Assembly: GCA_002011085.2 (NCBI GenBank)
Contig: MTMB02000001.1
Location: 353,820 to 417,819 of the forward strand
DNA from: Candidatus Geothermarchaeum rappei
Lineage (GTDB): Archaea > Thermoproteota > Nitrososphaeria > Geothermarchaeales > JDFR-13
Direction: 5' to 3'
DNA: 64,000 nucleotides
The position numbers and the translations under genes are program-made. Position 1 is the first letter of the stretch. Each line of letters begins with the position of its first letter. The notes beneath the pieces were generated by a model, which searched no databases, was not told the DNA's origin, and was given only the letters and a program-made list of their open reading frames with translations. Positions 1 through 8,696 of this stretch are shown here, one piece after another.

Positions 1-1
1 C

Positions 2-298
2 GGCAAGGGAGAGGGATATGCAGAGCTGGAATACGCTGTTTTACGCGAGCTAAATCGCGTTGAAGACACCACGCCTATAGCAACAACTGTACATGATATA
101 CAGGTCTTCAAAACATTGCCTCAGGATATCTTTGATGTACCAATAGATGTAATCGCGACTCCCACTAGACTGCTACGTCTCGAGTGTGATAAACCCCGTC
201 CAAAGGGTATTTACTGGGATCGCTTGTCAAATGAGAAGCTTAAGAAGATCCCTCTTCTCAGGATTCTCAAAAAGAAGTTGTTTGGAGGTCAGCGGTGA
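2..298 (+). CDS. 5-formyltetrahydrofolate cyclo-ligase-like protein (3' part only)
   Basis: The gene enters from the left edge, so the start is missing; the frame is open from base 2 to the TGA at 296-298. The visible 98 residues begin with GKGEGYAELEYAVL and continue with ATTVHDIQV and DVIATPTR, the glycine-rich nucleotide-binding loop and C-terminal strands of the 5-formyl-THF cyclo-ligase family (COG0212). Bacterial members convert 5-formyl-THF to methenyl-THF with ATP; archaeal relatives keep the fold but are less well characterised, so the substrate is inferred. The tail is basic (KKKLFGGQR). It converges on the small acidic gene on the other strand. Confidence 0.75.
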   Translation, partial: GKGEGYAELEYAVLRELNRVEDTTPIATTVHDIQVFKTLPQDIFDVPIDVIATPTRLLRLECDKPRPKGIYWDRLSNEKLKKIPLLRILKKKLFGGQR

Positions 299-348
299 AT
301 GTTAGAAACCTAAGGTTTTTCAAAAATTAATGTTGGGGTGCCTATTTA

Positions 349-495
349 CTAGAACTCGTCCTCTTCCTCCTCTTCTAACTCCCATTCCTCTTCTTCCCAA
401 TCCTCTTCCTCCCAATCCTCGTCGAAGTCGAAGTCCTCATCCTCCTCGAAATCCCACTCCTCATCCTCTTCTTCAAGATCCCACTCTTCCTCCAT
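349..495 (-). CDS. hyper-acidic 48-residue protein with regularly placed tryptophans
   Basis: ATG at 495-493, stop TAG at 351-349. By my count 36 of 48 residues are Asp or Glu; the other 12 are Met1, five Trp, four Phe and two Leu, with no Lys, Arg, Gly, Ser or Cys. Aromatics are spaced through the chain (W5, W14, F16, F22, F24, W28, W33, W38, F48). A ribosome binding site GGGGGTG lies 6 nt before the ATG and a TATA box at 548-555 would start transcription about 30 nt upstream, so this looks like a real, separately transcribed gene. I do not recognise the family. The charge pattern would suit a DNA-mimic, an assembly chaperone or an RNA-polymerase or ribosome-associated acidic peptide, but that is guesswork. 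Confidence 0.75.
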   Translation of the reverse strand: MEEEWDLEEEDEEWDFEEDEDFDFDEDWEEEDWEEEEWELEEEEEDEF

Positions 496-545
496 TGGAA
501 GCACCCCCTAGCCTAATAATCATCCAATTAAATGATTGAAAAACC

Positions 546-557
546 CTATTTAAATCT
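546..557 (-). promoter_or_regulatory. TATA box of the acidic micro-gene
   Basis: On the minus strand the sequence reads GATTTAAATAGG. It sits about 53 nt upstream of the ATG at 495, giving a predicted start near 525 and a short leader that carries the GGGGGTG ribosome binding site. Confidence 0.5.
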
Positions 558-666
558 TTCTACACCTACGGTTACCCTGCTATAGGGATCAGAATGGATT
601 ATCTAAGACATATTATCCTCTGATTTTTCAACTCTTTTACGCTTTCCATAATGATTTATTTAATAA

Positions 667-677
667 ATTTTATATAT
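667..677 (+). promoter_or_regulatory. TATA box of the KaiC-like operon
   Basis: The sequence TTTATATAT about 40 nt upstream of the ATG at 715 is a good archaeal TATA element; the leader then carries the purine-rich GGGGTGAGG just before the start. Confidence 0.5.
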
Positions 678-714
678 GGGATATGAATAACATTGTATCT
701 GGGGGTGAGGTGGG

Positions 715-1584
715 ATGGGTGGGAGAGACTATGAGATTTATTCTGTTGAAGAGCTTAAGAGTAGAACGCCGAAGCTTTTTGGCGTCGCTAGCGGTGTTGA
801 GGGGCTAGATGACTTGTTTTATAAGGTTGAGATTGAGAGCGGCGAGATTATTAAAAAGCCTTTAGGTGGCTATCCTTACCTGGGGGTTCTCAATATAACC
901 GGTGTTGCAGATACTGGTAAAAGTCTTATGGTTGAGCAATTCGCTGTTAAACAGGCAAGCCTGGGATATAACACAATATTTGTTACTGTAGAGACGCCGA
1001 AGGAGTTTATAGCACAGTCCCTGAAATATAGGGCTATGGCCATGGGCATAGACTTCGCGGAGATTGAGAAACGTCTGTTTATTATTGATGCAGCGTCCAA
1101 TGCACAGTTAAGGGAGGATCTCGATGTACTCTTCGATACACTGGCCTATGGTATTAAGGAGTATAATGTTAAGAATGTAGTTATAGACAGTGTTACAGGC
1201 CTCTTTGAGGCTAAAGAGGTCATGGCGAGGATGGTTGTTAGGAAAGTATATAACTTCCTCAAGAAATGGCACCAGACCGGGTTGCTAGTATCCCAGAAGA
1301 GGAGTAGTAGCGAGGAGATGAGCGCCGAGGCCGCTGGCGGATATGGAGTCGCGCATATCGTCGATGGGACTATCGTATTATATAAGAAGGTTATTATGAC
1401 GAGATATGACTCTAATACATTCGGGCTTCCAATAGGCTCCATAGTTAGGTTATTTAGGATAGATGGGTGTAGGATGACTGGACACGACTCTAGGGCATAT
1501 GTGATGGAGATTACTGAAACTGGGTTGGTTAAGATAGTCGCCCCCCTAGCCGATTATTATAAAAAAACAGGTTTTGGGAGGTGA
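715..1584 (+). CDS. KaiC-domain RecA-superfamily ATPase
   Basis: This 289-residue protein is a single-domain KaiC/RadA-like ATPase. Walker A is GVADTGKS (63-70), a VET motif at 92-94 supplies the usual glutamate, and Walker B is VVIDS (155-159). Length and the neighbouring gene fit the thermophile KaiC group typified by AF_0795 (TIGR03878), which regularly occurs beside a small regulatory partner; that partner is the next gene, 6 nt downstream. The substrate and process are unknown. KaiC-like ATPases in archaea are linked to phosphorylation-dependent signalling, but nothing here identifies the target. Confidence 0.85.
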   Translation: MGGRDYEIYSVEELKSRTPKLFGVASGVEGLDDLFYKVEIESGEIIKKPLGGYPYLGVLNITGVADTGKSLMVEQFAVKQASLGYNTIFVTVETPKEFIAQSLKYRAMAMGIDFAEIEKRLFIIDAASNAQLREDLDVLFDTLAYGIKEYNVKNVVIDSVTGLFEAKEVMARMVVRKVYNFLKKWHQTGLLVSQKRSSSEEMSAEAAGGYGVAHIVDGTIVLYKKVIMTRYDSNTFGLPIGSIVRLFRIDGCRMTGHDSRAYVMEITETGLVKIVAPLADYYKKTGFGR

Positions 1585-1590
1585 TGGTAG

Positions 1591-2220
1591 ATGGTTATGG
1601 AGATAAAGCCTCCAAAGGATAGGGATGTGGAGAGAGACGAGCAGGTTCTGAGGATGCTTATAGAAGCCATGAGGATACTGGGTGGGCCTAGGAAGCTTGT
1701 GCATATGAGGAACCTCACATGGATACCGAGCCTAGTAAGGGCATGTTACGCCCTATTACTCAGAGACGCCGGATACACGTATGAGGCTATTGCAGAGAAA
1801 CTGGGCTCGACCAAGGCGACGGTTCAGAAGATGCTGTCCGCCGACCCCGAGGCCGTTCTAAGGAAGATCCAGAGTGAGGAGGATGTCGAGATAGATGACC
1901 ACGTGGCCGGTGGAATAGCGAAGCTAGCCTATAAGGAGATGAGGAGACGCGTCTCAGAAGAGGAGATCAGCCTAGTCTCAGAGACTGCAAAGGTGCTTGG
2001 TGTCGACTGGGCTGTTGAGACGATGACTATGATAAAGGGCCTCGATTTCCCTGTTGACAAAGAGGATCTTCTGGAGAGGCTAAAAGGCGTAAAGATATTC
2101 AATGTTCCCATCGAAGAGATCCTCGACAACCTTAGATATCCGATTAGGACGCCGGCTGAGTTGGTAAAGGAGATAGCTAGCTATCTTAGAGGTAAGAATA
2201 TACATCCTGCCAAGGGCTAA
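1591..2220 (+). CDS. regulatory partner of the KaiC-like ATPase (HTH protein)
   Basis: This 209-residue protein has a helix-turn-helix at about 61-82 (GYTYEAIAEKLGSTKATVQK) following a predicted helical N-terminus, and a helical C-terminal region with no recognised catalytic motif. The position right after the KaiC gene and the domain match the near_KaiC_dom family (TIGR03879), described as the probable regulatory partner of AF_0795-type KaiC proteins. A strong ribosome binding site, GGGAGGTGAT, overlaps the end of the KaiC gene and sets the ATG at 1591. It may bind DNA or act as a switch on the ATPase; this is inference. Confidence 0.8.
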   Translation: MVMEIKPPKDRDVERDEQVLRMLIEAMRILGGPRKLVHMRNLTWIPSLVRACYALLLRDAGYTYEAIAEKLGSTKATVQKMLSADPEAVLRKIQSEEDVEIDDHVAGGIAKLAYKEMRRRVSEEEISLVSETAKVLGVDWAVETMTMIKGLDFPVDKEDLLERLKGVKIFNVPIEEILDNLRYPIRTPAELVKEIASYLRGKNIHPAKG

Positions 2221-2371
2221 CCCCCCTATTCCTTTTTTATATGTTTCTGATTAAATAATCTCAATTACTCTAGAGATTCTCGCCGATCATCCAGTTCTAT
2301 ATTACCTATTTATATAAACTTATATATCCCAGTTTCCAATCTAAAATCAAAGTGTAGATGGTGAAAGCATC
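2221..2371. other. intergenic region: terminator and EF-2 promoter
   Basis: It opens with a T-rich stretch (CCTTTTTTATATG near 2231-2243) that could end the KaiC operon. TATA-like sequences lie at 2309-2316 and 2319-2327, ahead of the GGTGA ribosome binding site for EF-2. I see no other gene. Confidence 0.45.
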
Positions 2372-4582
2372 ATGGTTAGGTATAAACAGACACACGAGAT
2401 ATTAAAACTGATTAAAGACCGTAATTATGTTAGGAACATTGGTATTATCGCGCATGTAGATCATGGTAAGACGACTCTATCCGACTCTCTACTGGCTGCA
2501 TCCGGTCTACTTAGTCCGACTGTTGCTGGTGAGGCGAGGGCTTTAGACTATCTTGAGGAGGAGCAGAAGCGTGGTATTACAATCAAGACTGCGAACATAA
2601 GCCTTCTCCACGAGTATGAGGGAGACAGTTATGTCATCAACTTGATCGATACCCCGGGGCATGTAGACTTCACTGGTAAGGTTACTAGGGCTTTAAGGGC
2701 TATTGACGGGGCTGTCGTTGTTGTAGATGCCGTTGAGGAGGTTATGGTTCAGACCGAGACTGTGACGAGACAGGCTCTCCAAGAGAGGGTTAAGCCTATT
2801 CTATTCATCAACAAGGTAGATAGGCTTATCACTGAGTTGAGGCTTGGTCCACAGGATATTCAGAAGAAGCTTGCTAGGATTATTAGTAGGTTTAATAGGC
2901 TTATTGATATCTTTGCTGAGGAGGAGTTTAAGAAGAAGTGGATGGTTAGACCTGACCTAAATAATGTCGCTTTTGGATCGGCTAAGGATAAGTGGGGCTT
3001 CACACTTAAACAGGCTCAGAAGAAGGGTATGACCTTCAACGATGTCCTAAAATTCTATGAGGAGGGTAGGTTGGAGGAGCTTAGGAAACTATTCCCTGTT
3101 CATGAGGCGGTTCTAGACATGGTCATAGAACATATACCGACTCCGATAGAGGCTCAGAAATATAGGATCCCTAGGATATGGAGGGGAGACTTGAATAGTG
3201 AGATCGGCCAAGCCATGCTAAACTGTGATGAAAACGGGCCTGTGGCCTTTATGGTTACAAACGTCATGGTGGATGAAAGAGCTGGTCTAGTAGCCACTGG
3301 AAGGCTTCTATCGGGGACTCTAAAGCCTGGCATAGAGGTCTATATGATTAACAAGGGTAAGAAGGATAGGATTCTACAAGTTGGGATGTATATGGGTCCA
3401 TATAGGGAAGTAGTTGACCACATGATTGCTGGTAACATTCCAGCTGTATTAGGGCTTGAGGATATCACGGCTGGTGAGACCGTTTCAACCCTACCAGACA
3501 TGGTTCCATTCGAGGCTATCCAGTATATTAGCGAGCCTGTTGTAACAATATCTATTGAGCCTAAGAATACAAGGGATCTGCCTAAGCTCATCAATGCATT
3601 AAGGAAGCTAGCTATAGAGGATCCAAACCTCCAAGTGAAGATCAATGAGGAGACCGGTGAGTACCTATTATCAGGCATGGGTACCCTACATCTAGAGGTA
3701 AGCCTACATTTCCTAGAGGACATGGGTATTCAGGTCTCTGTATCGCCACCGATTGTCGTATATAGAGAGACCGTTACAAAGCGTAGCCCGATATTCCCCG
3801 GTAAGTCTCCGAACAAGCATAACAAGGTGAAGGTGAGGATAGAGAAACTGGATGATGAGATAGTGAATATGATCGTGTCAGGCGAGCTGGATGAGCGTAT
3901 GGGTAGACGTGAGATACAGAGAATCCTTATGGAGAAGGGATGGAGTGCCGAGGAGGCTAGGAGCGTATGGGCTATCGACAAGGAAGGCGGAAACATCATG
4001 ATAGACCTCACTAAGGGTGTACAGTATCTGCAGGAGTCTAAGCAGATGCTTATAGGGGCGTTCTTCGATTTCGTCAAGGAAGGTGCATTGGCCCGTGAAC
4101 CAGTTAGGGGGGTCAAGGTAATCCTCCTAGACGCGACTTTCCACGAGGACCCGGCTCACAGGACACTGGCTCAGGTTGTGCCCATGCTACATAGGGCTCT
4201 GTTGGGAGCCGAGTTGGCGGCAGACCCCAGTCTCTATGAGCCTATAATGAAGATACAGGTTCAGGTGCCTACTGAACTGATCGGCGCTGTGACCAGCGTC
4301 TTGGCAAGTAAGCGTGGCCAGGTGACTAACATTGACCAGAGAGAGTATTATTCGGTAGTCAATGGATTCATACCTGTATCCGAGACATTTGACCTGGCTC
4401 AAGTCCTGAGGGGGGCAACAGCCGGTAGAGCGTTCTGGCAGACGCAGTTTAGCCATTGGCAGCTAGTTCCTAAGAGCCTACTTCCATCTGTTGTGGCGGA
4501 GATTAGGAAGAGGAAGGGCTTGTCAGAGACACCGCCGAACTACAAGGACTTTATACCGCCTGGCGAGCAGATAGAGGAGTAG
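2372..4582 (+). CDS. fusA: translation elongation factor 2 (aEF-2)
   Basis: This 736-residue GTPase drives ribosomal translocation. The G domain shows AHVDHGKTT (27-35), DTPGH (94-98) and NKVD (148-151). Downstream domains are complete, including the GKSPNKHNK segment of domain IV, and the length is normal for archaeal EF-2. The diphthamide loop is odd: it reads FHEDPAHRTLAQ (590-601), so the histidine to be modified (His596) is present, but the glycine that usually follows the HR pair is Thr598. Archaea that lack diphthamide synthesis genes (Korarchaeota, Geoarchaea) carry such altered EF-2s. No other translation gene sits in this neighbourhood. The identification as EF-2 is certain; whether a second copy exists elsewhere cannot be seen. 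Confidence 0.97.
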   Translation: MVRYKQTHEILKLIKDRNYVRNIGIIAHVDHGKTTLSDSLLAASGLLSPTVAGEARALDYLEEEQKRGITIKTANISLLHEYEGDSYVINLIDTPGHVDFTGKVTRALRAIDGAVVVVDAVEEVMVQTETVTRQALQERVKPILFINKVDRLITELRLGPQDIQKKLARIISRFNRLIDIFAEEEFKKKWMVRPDLNNVAFGSAKDKWGFTLKQAQKKGMTFNDVLKFYEEGRLEELRKLFPVHEAVLDMVIEHIPTPIEAQKYRIPRIWRGDLNSEIGQAMLNCDENGPVAFMVTNVMVDERAGLVATGRLLSGTLKPGIEVYMINKGKKDRILQVGMYMGPYREVVDHMIAGNIPAVLGLEDITAGETVSTLPDMVPFEAIQYISEPVVTISIEPKNTRDLPKLINALRKLAIEDPNLQVKINEETGEYLLSGMGTLHLEVSLHFLEDMGIQVSVSPPIVVYRETVTKRSPIFPGKSPNKHNKVKVRIEKLDDEIVNMIVSGELDERMGRREIQRILMEKGWSAEEARSVWAIDKEGGNIMIDLTKGVQYLQESKQMLIGAFFDFVKEGALAREPVRGVKVILLDATFHEDPAHRTLAQVVPMLHRALLGAELAADPSLYEPIMKIQVQVPTELIGAVTSVLASKRGQVTNIDQREYYSVVNGFIPVSETFDLAQVLRGATAGRAFWQTQFSHWQLVPKSLLPSVVAEIRKRKGLSETPPNYKDFIPPGEQIEE

Positions 4583-4593
4583 CCACTCCTCAA

Positions 4594-4634
4594 AAATATT
4601 TTCTCAGATAATCTATATCTTTAAAAAAATTTGG
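4594..4634. terminator. convergent terminator region between EF-2 and TFB
   Basis: The 64-nt gap between two convergent genes has runs of A and T readable in both directions (AAAAATATTTTCTC on plus, CCCCCAAATTTTTTT on minus), as expected for archaeal T-rich termination. Confidence 0.4.
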
Positions 4635-4646
4635 GGGAAAGAATTT

Positions 4647-5663
4647 CTACTCCTTCTCTTTTCTATCGGCCTCTCTCAAGGCCTTCCTATGCTCCTGTAT
4701 CGTTACGATCTCCCCACTATCTTCTTCAAGCATCTTCCTAAGCTCATTCAAGTTTTTGAACCCAAGATCCTCCATTAGATACTTACATCTATTTCTAACC
4801 GTGACCTCAGTTATCTCAGCTGCGTTAGCTATATCCCTCTGAGTAATCTTATATCCATTGAGTAGAGCTGCGTAGTATACTGCTGCCGATGCAAGGCCCA
4901 CAGGATCTTTTCCAGCCGTTATCTTCTTTTTCTTCGCTAGATTAACGATCTTCTCTGCATGGACAGCGACTCTACTAGATAGGCCTGCCTTTGATACAAT
5001 CGATCTAATATATAGAGATGGATTAATTACGGGAGTCTTTATATTTAACTCCTTAATTAGGAGCCTGTAGCATCTACCTAGCTCCTTCCTATCTATACCA
5101 ACATGTTTAGCCATACTCTTAAATGTACGTGGCATCTGGAACTCTCTAAGGGCAAGGTATAGTGCGGCTGCAACTATGCTGCTAATGGCTCTTCCCCTAA
5201 CCAAGTCCTTCTCAAGAGCCATTCTATATATCTGAGCGGCTCTCTCAAGGACATTCTTGGGTATATCCAGCTTCTCCCCGAGTTTCTGAAGGACATTCAA
5301 TGCATTCTGGAGATTCCTCTCCTGGCTACTAGCGCTTGATGTTCTATGTATCCAGCTCTTTATCCTCTGAATCTCCCTCCTCCTACTCTCCGAGATCTTA
5401 GTCCCCCTTCCATAACCCTCCTGGATGTTTCCGAGAACCGTAGTAATTCCCCTATCGGTTATCAAGGGGGACTGGGGTGGACCTGCACGGGCCCTGTCAA
5501 CCTCATCTCCCTCAAAGGTCCTCCATTCAGGGCCCATATCTATGTTTATAACCTTAACTACGTAACCACAGGTTTTACAAATTACTTCTCCAGTGGATTT
5601 GTTATATATAAACTCACTACCACCACATACAGGACATCTCTCAACGCCAAAAATATTTGTCAT
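4647..5663 (-). CDS. tfb: transcription initiation factor B (TFB)
   Basis: This 338-residue protein bridges TBP on the promoter and RNA polymerase. The N-terminal zinc ribbon uses C10, C13, C29 and C32. The B-reader/linker follows at about 45-105 (GPEWRTF... PLITDRGI...), then two cyclin-like repeats (about 110-205 and 210-305), the second ending in a helix-turn-helix (TQRDIANAAEITEVTVRNR). The lysine- and glutamate-rich tail is a common extension. The leader carries GGAGGAGGTG before the ATG. All four zinc ligands are present, so this is a full TFB rather than a degenerate paralogue. Confidence 0.96.
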   Translation of the reverse strand: MTNIFGVERCPVCGGSEFIYNKSTGEVICKTCGYVVKVINIDMGPEWRTFEGDEVDRARAGPPQSPLITDRGITTVLGNIQEGYGRGTKISESRRREIQRIKSWIHRTSSASSQERNLQNALNVLQKLGEKLDIPKNVLERAAQIYRMALEKDLVRGRAISSIVAAALYLALREFQMPRTFKSMAKHVGIDRKELGRCYRLLIKELNIKTPVINPSLYIRSIVSKAGLSSRVAVHAEKIVNLAKKKKITAGKDPVGLASAAVYYAALLNGYKITQRDIANAAEITEVTVRNRCKYLMEDLGFKNLNELRKMLEEDSGEIVTIQEHRKALREADRKEKE

Positions 5664-5684
5664 TATACACCTCCTCCATAAAAA

Positions 5685-5727
5685 TTTATATATCCCCTAT
5701 TCATGTGTAGGTATCCTATATTTAAAT
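5685..5727 (-). promoter_or_regulatory. TFB promoter region with two TATA-like boxes
   Basis: A proximal box (5685-5692, reading TATATAAA on minus) would place the start at about the ATG itself, giving a leaderless mRNA. A distal box (5720-5727, ATTTAAAT) would give a roughly 35-nt leader containing GGAGGAGGTG. The strong ribosome binding site favours the distal box. Confidence 0.45.
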
Positions 5728-5854
5728 TTTATCATTTTATTTTATCATGCTAATGTAATAATGATGTTATATGTCTGAGATACACAAAACGTATTATTTA
5801 AACCCTATTCAACTATTATTCTTATTCTAGATGGTAATATAGTGGGGATGGATT

Positions 5855-6850
5855 GTGCTTAACGAAGTTCTAAAAGACTATTTCAATAGACAGATAAGGA
5901 TGTATGAGATTGGAGAGGAGGGTATAGAAAAGCTGAGAGAATCTCATGTCGCAGTGGTGGGGGTAGGCGGCCTAGGATCATTTTCATCACTTTTGTTGGC
6001 GCTTAATGGCGTGGGTAGACTAACGCTGATCGAGCCTGATATCGTTGAATTCTCCAACCTAAACAGGCAGATACTTTATTATCCGATGGATGTCTGGCTC
6101 TTCAAGGCTGAGGCCGCATATAATCGTCTAAAAAGATATGCTCCGCATGTTGATGTCAGGGCATATCCTGTTCTACTTACACCACGTACCATAGAGCTGT
6201 ATCTTAAGGATGTAGATATAATTCTCGATGGCTTGGATAATATGTCCTCAAGATATCTAGTAAACCGGTTCTCAATTAGACATGGGATTCCCTATATTTT
6301 CACTGGTGTAGGGGGATTTGAATATAACGTATCGTTTATTCATCCACCTGAAACCCCTTGTCTAGAATGTTTCTATAGGAATATGGATGATAAATATGTC
6401 GTTAGATATATTCGGGAAAGAGGTATCATTAACTTTACAGTGGGGCACGCCGCGTCTATACAAGTGGCTGAAGCAGTTAAATATCTAATTGGCATGTCGC
6501 CTAGCCTTAGAGGCAGGCTAATGATAGGGGATCTGAAGAGCCTAAGCCCAGAATATATGGATGTAAAGAAGGATCCTGAATGTAGTGCATGTGCCTCACC
6601 CACCTACAATGAGTTTCCTAGTAGGTTTTATGGAGTGGACACGGTTGTCATTGACTTGGAGGGCGATATCAACTTGGATGATGTGATTGACAAGTTTGGA
6701 AAGGATCTCATCCTAGTTAGGAGAGGAAAATTGGGAGTAGTCTTCAGCAAGGATAAGACTGTAATTGGGATATCTAAATATGGTACACTAGTAATTAAGA
6801 ATGCTGAGGATCATGTAGTCGATGATATCATATCTAGGATACTCGACTAA
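5855..6850 (+). CDS. ThiF/MoeB/HesA-family E1-like adenylyltransferase
   Basis: This 331-residue protein starts at GTG, preceded by GGGGATG. It has the Rossmann nucleotide loop GVGGLG (36-41), the NLNRQ motif with the arginine finger (68-72) and two CxxC pairs (C169/C172 and C243/C246) for the structural zinc. Family members adenylate the C-terminus of ubiquitin-like or sulfur-carrier proteins (ThiS, MoaD, SAMP). The crossover loop before HAASIQVAEAVKYL has no cysteine where MoeB and E1 enzymes carry one, suggesting adenylation without a covalent thioester. An extra C-terminal region of about 80 residues, predicted alpha/beta, is not usual in MoeB. Its partner is not visible here. Confidence 0.85.
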   Translation: MLNEVLKDYFNRQIRMYEIGEEGIEKLRESHVAVVGVGGLGSFSSLLLALNGVGRLTLIEPDIVEFSNLNRQILYYPMDVWLFKAEAAYNRLKRYAPHVDVRAYPVLLTPRTIELYLKDVDIILDGLDNMSSRYLVNRFSIRHGIPYIFTGVGGFEYNVSFIHPPETPCLECFYRNMDDKYVVRYIRERGIINFTVGHAASIQVAEAVKYLIGMSPSLRGRLMIGDLKSLSPEYMDVKKDPECSACASPTYNEFPSRFYGVDTVVIDLEGDINLDDVIDKFGKDLILVRRGKLGVVFSKDKTVIGISKYGTLVIKNAEDHVVDDIISRILD

Positions 6851-6877
6851 CTATATGCATTAAGTATCTCCATCATC

Positions 6878-7696
6878 CTATATAAAATCTGCTTCAATAA
6901 ATTTTGATGCTGAGATAGAGGTAAATACCAACGTGTATAATGCTATTATAATCAGGCCCGTAACTGGATCAATAAGTCCTTTAGGGATCTCACCCGCCTC
7001 TATCAGGCTATAGACGATGGAGATCGGTATCTCAAGCGGCCTATGTGGGAGTAGATTGGAAAGAACCTCGATGATGGAGTAGTTAGATAATCCAAGCCCA
7101 TATAGTAGGTACTCGGTGAAAGGTGATATTAGAAGTATTGATAGTGAAAATAGCGTCACGTGTATCCAGCTCCTCATCCTAATACCCAGATAAATCGAGA
7201 TCGTATAGAATACAAGGCTCGCAAGGGCGAATCCCGAGGTTATGCCGAGTAAGATAATGAAATCAATTGATACCTGGAATATTATGTATATAGTTGTCGC
7301 TATAATAGCCTCTATAATCATGATATATGTGATTAATGATAAGTATCCGCCCACTAACTTACCAATAAATAGATCTATCCGAGTAGATGGGAGTGTATAT
7401 AAAGTATCCACATACCCTTCTTCAATATCGTGTGGAAATACGTCTGCTCCAATAAATATCCCAAGTAGATATAGAAACAATGCGGAGGAATAGAGTAATA
7501 TAGTCCATAGGTACTCATCTTTTACATAGAGATATCCAGTAAATACCTCTGACAATCCTCCAGCTAAGTAAGTGTATATTATAAAGAATAATGTTATTAT
7601 AATGGCGGCTAGGGACATTAAATGATTTCTCCTCTTACGCATACTATATTCGAACTCACTCCTTAGCAGGGCGAATATAGCATCTTTATTTATCAT
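6878..7696 (-). CDS. ABC-2 type transporter permease
   Basis: I start this gene at the ATG at 7696, after GGGAGGAGG, giving about 272 residues; a longer upstream reading would overlap the ATPase by over 50 nt. It has about six hydrophobic segments, beginning at IIITLFFIIYTYLAG, with the TLPSTRIDLFIGKL segment typical of ABC-2 permeases between the second and third. It overlaps the upstream ATPase gene by 11 nt, so the two are translated together as an exporter pair. The exported substrate cannot be told. Confidence 0.8.
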   Translation of the reverse strand: MINKDAIFALLRSEFEYSMRKRRNHLMSLAAIIITLFFIIYTYLAGGLSEVFTGYLYVKDEYLWTILLYSSALFLYLLGIFIGADVFPHDIEEGYVDTLYTLPSTRIDLFIGKLVGGYLSLITYIMIIEAIIATTIYIIFQVSIDFIILLGITSGFALASLVFYTISIYLGIRMRSWIHVTLFSLSILLISPFTEYLLYGLGLSNYSIIEVLSNLLPHRPLEIPISIVYSLIEAGEIPKGLIDPVTGLIIIALYTLVFTSISASKFIEADFI

Positions 7697-8582
7697 CCTC
7701 CTCCCTCTTACCCATCCATTTAATCCATTTGATCTCAATTTTATGGCCCTTAAGTATCTGCCTGATGTTATTTATCACTCCTGTATCGGATGTAATCCTA
7801 ATCCTTAGTATCCTATCTTTAATGGAGAGATCCTCGATTCCCTCAAGCCTATTTATCTTTTGCCATATATCTCTCCTAGCTTCCGATATTTTTATCAATA
7901 CGACAGTGTCCGACAACATTTTCTTAAGTTGGTTGACGGTGCCTTCATATACAATTCTTCCCTCGTTTATGAAACCTATTCTCTTTACGTATAGTCCTAG
8001 TTTATCTAGGTCGTGGCTGGATATGAAGAAGGTCTTTCTCCCCCTGAACTCCCCAATAACCTCCTCCATGATATCTCCAGGGATATCTGATACTTCGTCT
8101 ATTATGATTAGCTCGGGATCATGAGTTAGTGTACTAAGGAATACTAAAGCCTTCCTATACTTTATGTTCAGCTGCATAATCCGCCTATCCCTATGTTTCC
8201 ATAATCCGAAATCTCTTAGGTACTTGAGGAACACATCCATATTCTCCCGATTATAAGTCTCACGCTTTAGCTTTATGATGTGTTGTAGAGTAAACCAATC
8301 TGGATATCTAGGATCTTGAGGCGTATAGCCTGTCCTAAGCAGGACGTCCCTCCTATGTATCGAAGGATCCATATTAAATATCTTCAGTATTCCACCGTCT
8401 CTAGATATAATGTCAAGCATCATCTTTATCAAGATTGTCTTCCCAGCCTCAGGCATGCCATATAATCCATATACGTCTCCACCAGCCACATCTAGAGACA
8501 AGCCCTCTAATACTGGTATACCGGAGAAGCGCCTTGTAACGCCCCTTGCCTGAATAACCCGCATGATATAGGTTACCTCCAT
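7686..8582 (-). CDS. ABC transporter ATP-binding protein with degenerate signature motif
   Basis: Partner of the ABC-2 permease just downstream. Walker A is GMPEAGKT, the Q-loop region reads GYTPQDPRYPDW, Walker B is LIIIDE, and the switch histidine is in FISSHD. The signature motif, normally LSGGQ, is replaced by QLNIKYRKA, so the second ATP site is probably weak or altered. A C-terminal domain of about 80 residues follows. Either the first ATG (8582) or the one seven codons in (8564) could be the start. Substrate unknown. Confidence 0.82.
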   Translation of the reverse strand: MEVTYIMRVIQARGVTRRFSGIPVLEGLSLDVAGGDVYGLYGMPEAGKTILIKMMLDIISRDGGILKIFNMDPSIHRRDVLLRTGYTPQDPRYPDWFTLQHIIKLKRETYNRENMDVFLKYLRDFGLWKHRDRRIMQLNIKYRKALVFLSTLTHDPELIIIDEVSDIPGDIMEEVIGEFRGRKTFFISSHDLDKLGLYVKRIGFINEGRIVYEGTVNQLKKMLSDTVVLIKISEARRDIWQKINRLEGIEDLSIKDRILRIRITSDTGVINNIRQILKGHKIEIKWIKWMGKREEDDK

Positions 8583-8696
8583 GTATAGATAGTCAAAACC
8601 AGGTTACCCTAAAGTATTAATCGGATAAATAAGAATATTAATTAGCATTCTCGATAAGAGGGAAGAAATATATATGGTGATGTATATCATCTTCTC

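Noticed and set aside
330-539. A proline-rich plus-strand reading frame over the acidic gene
   Set aside because: It is the mirror of the acidic minus-strand gene (Pro, Leu and Ser from CCT/CTC repeats) and has no ribosome binding site.
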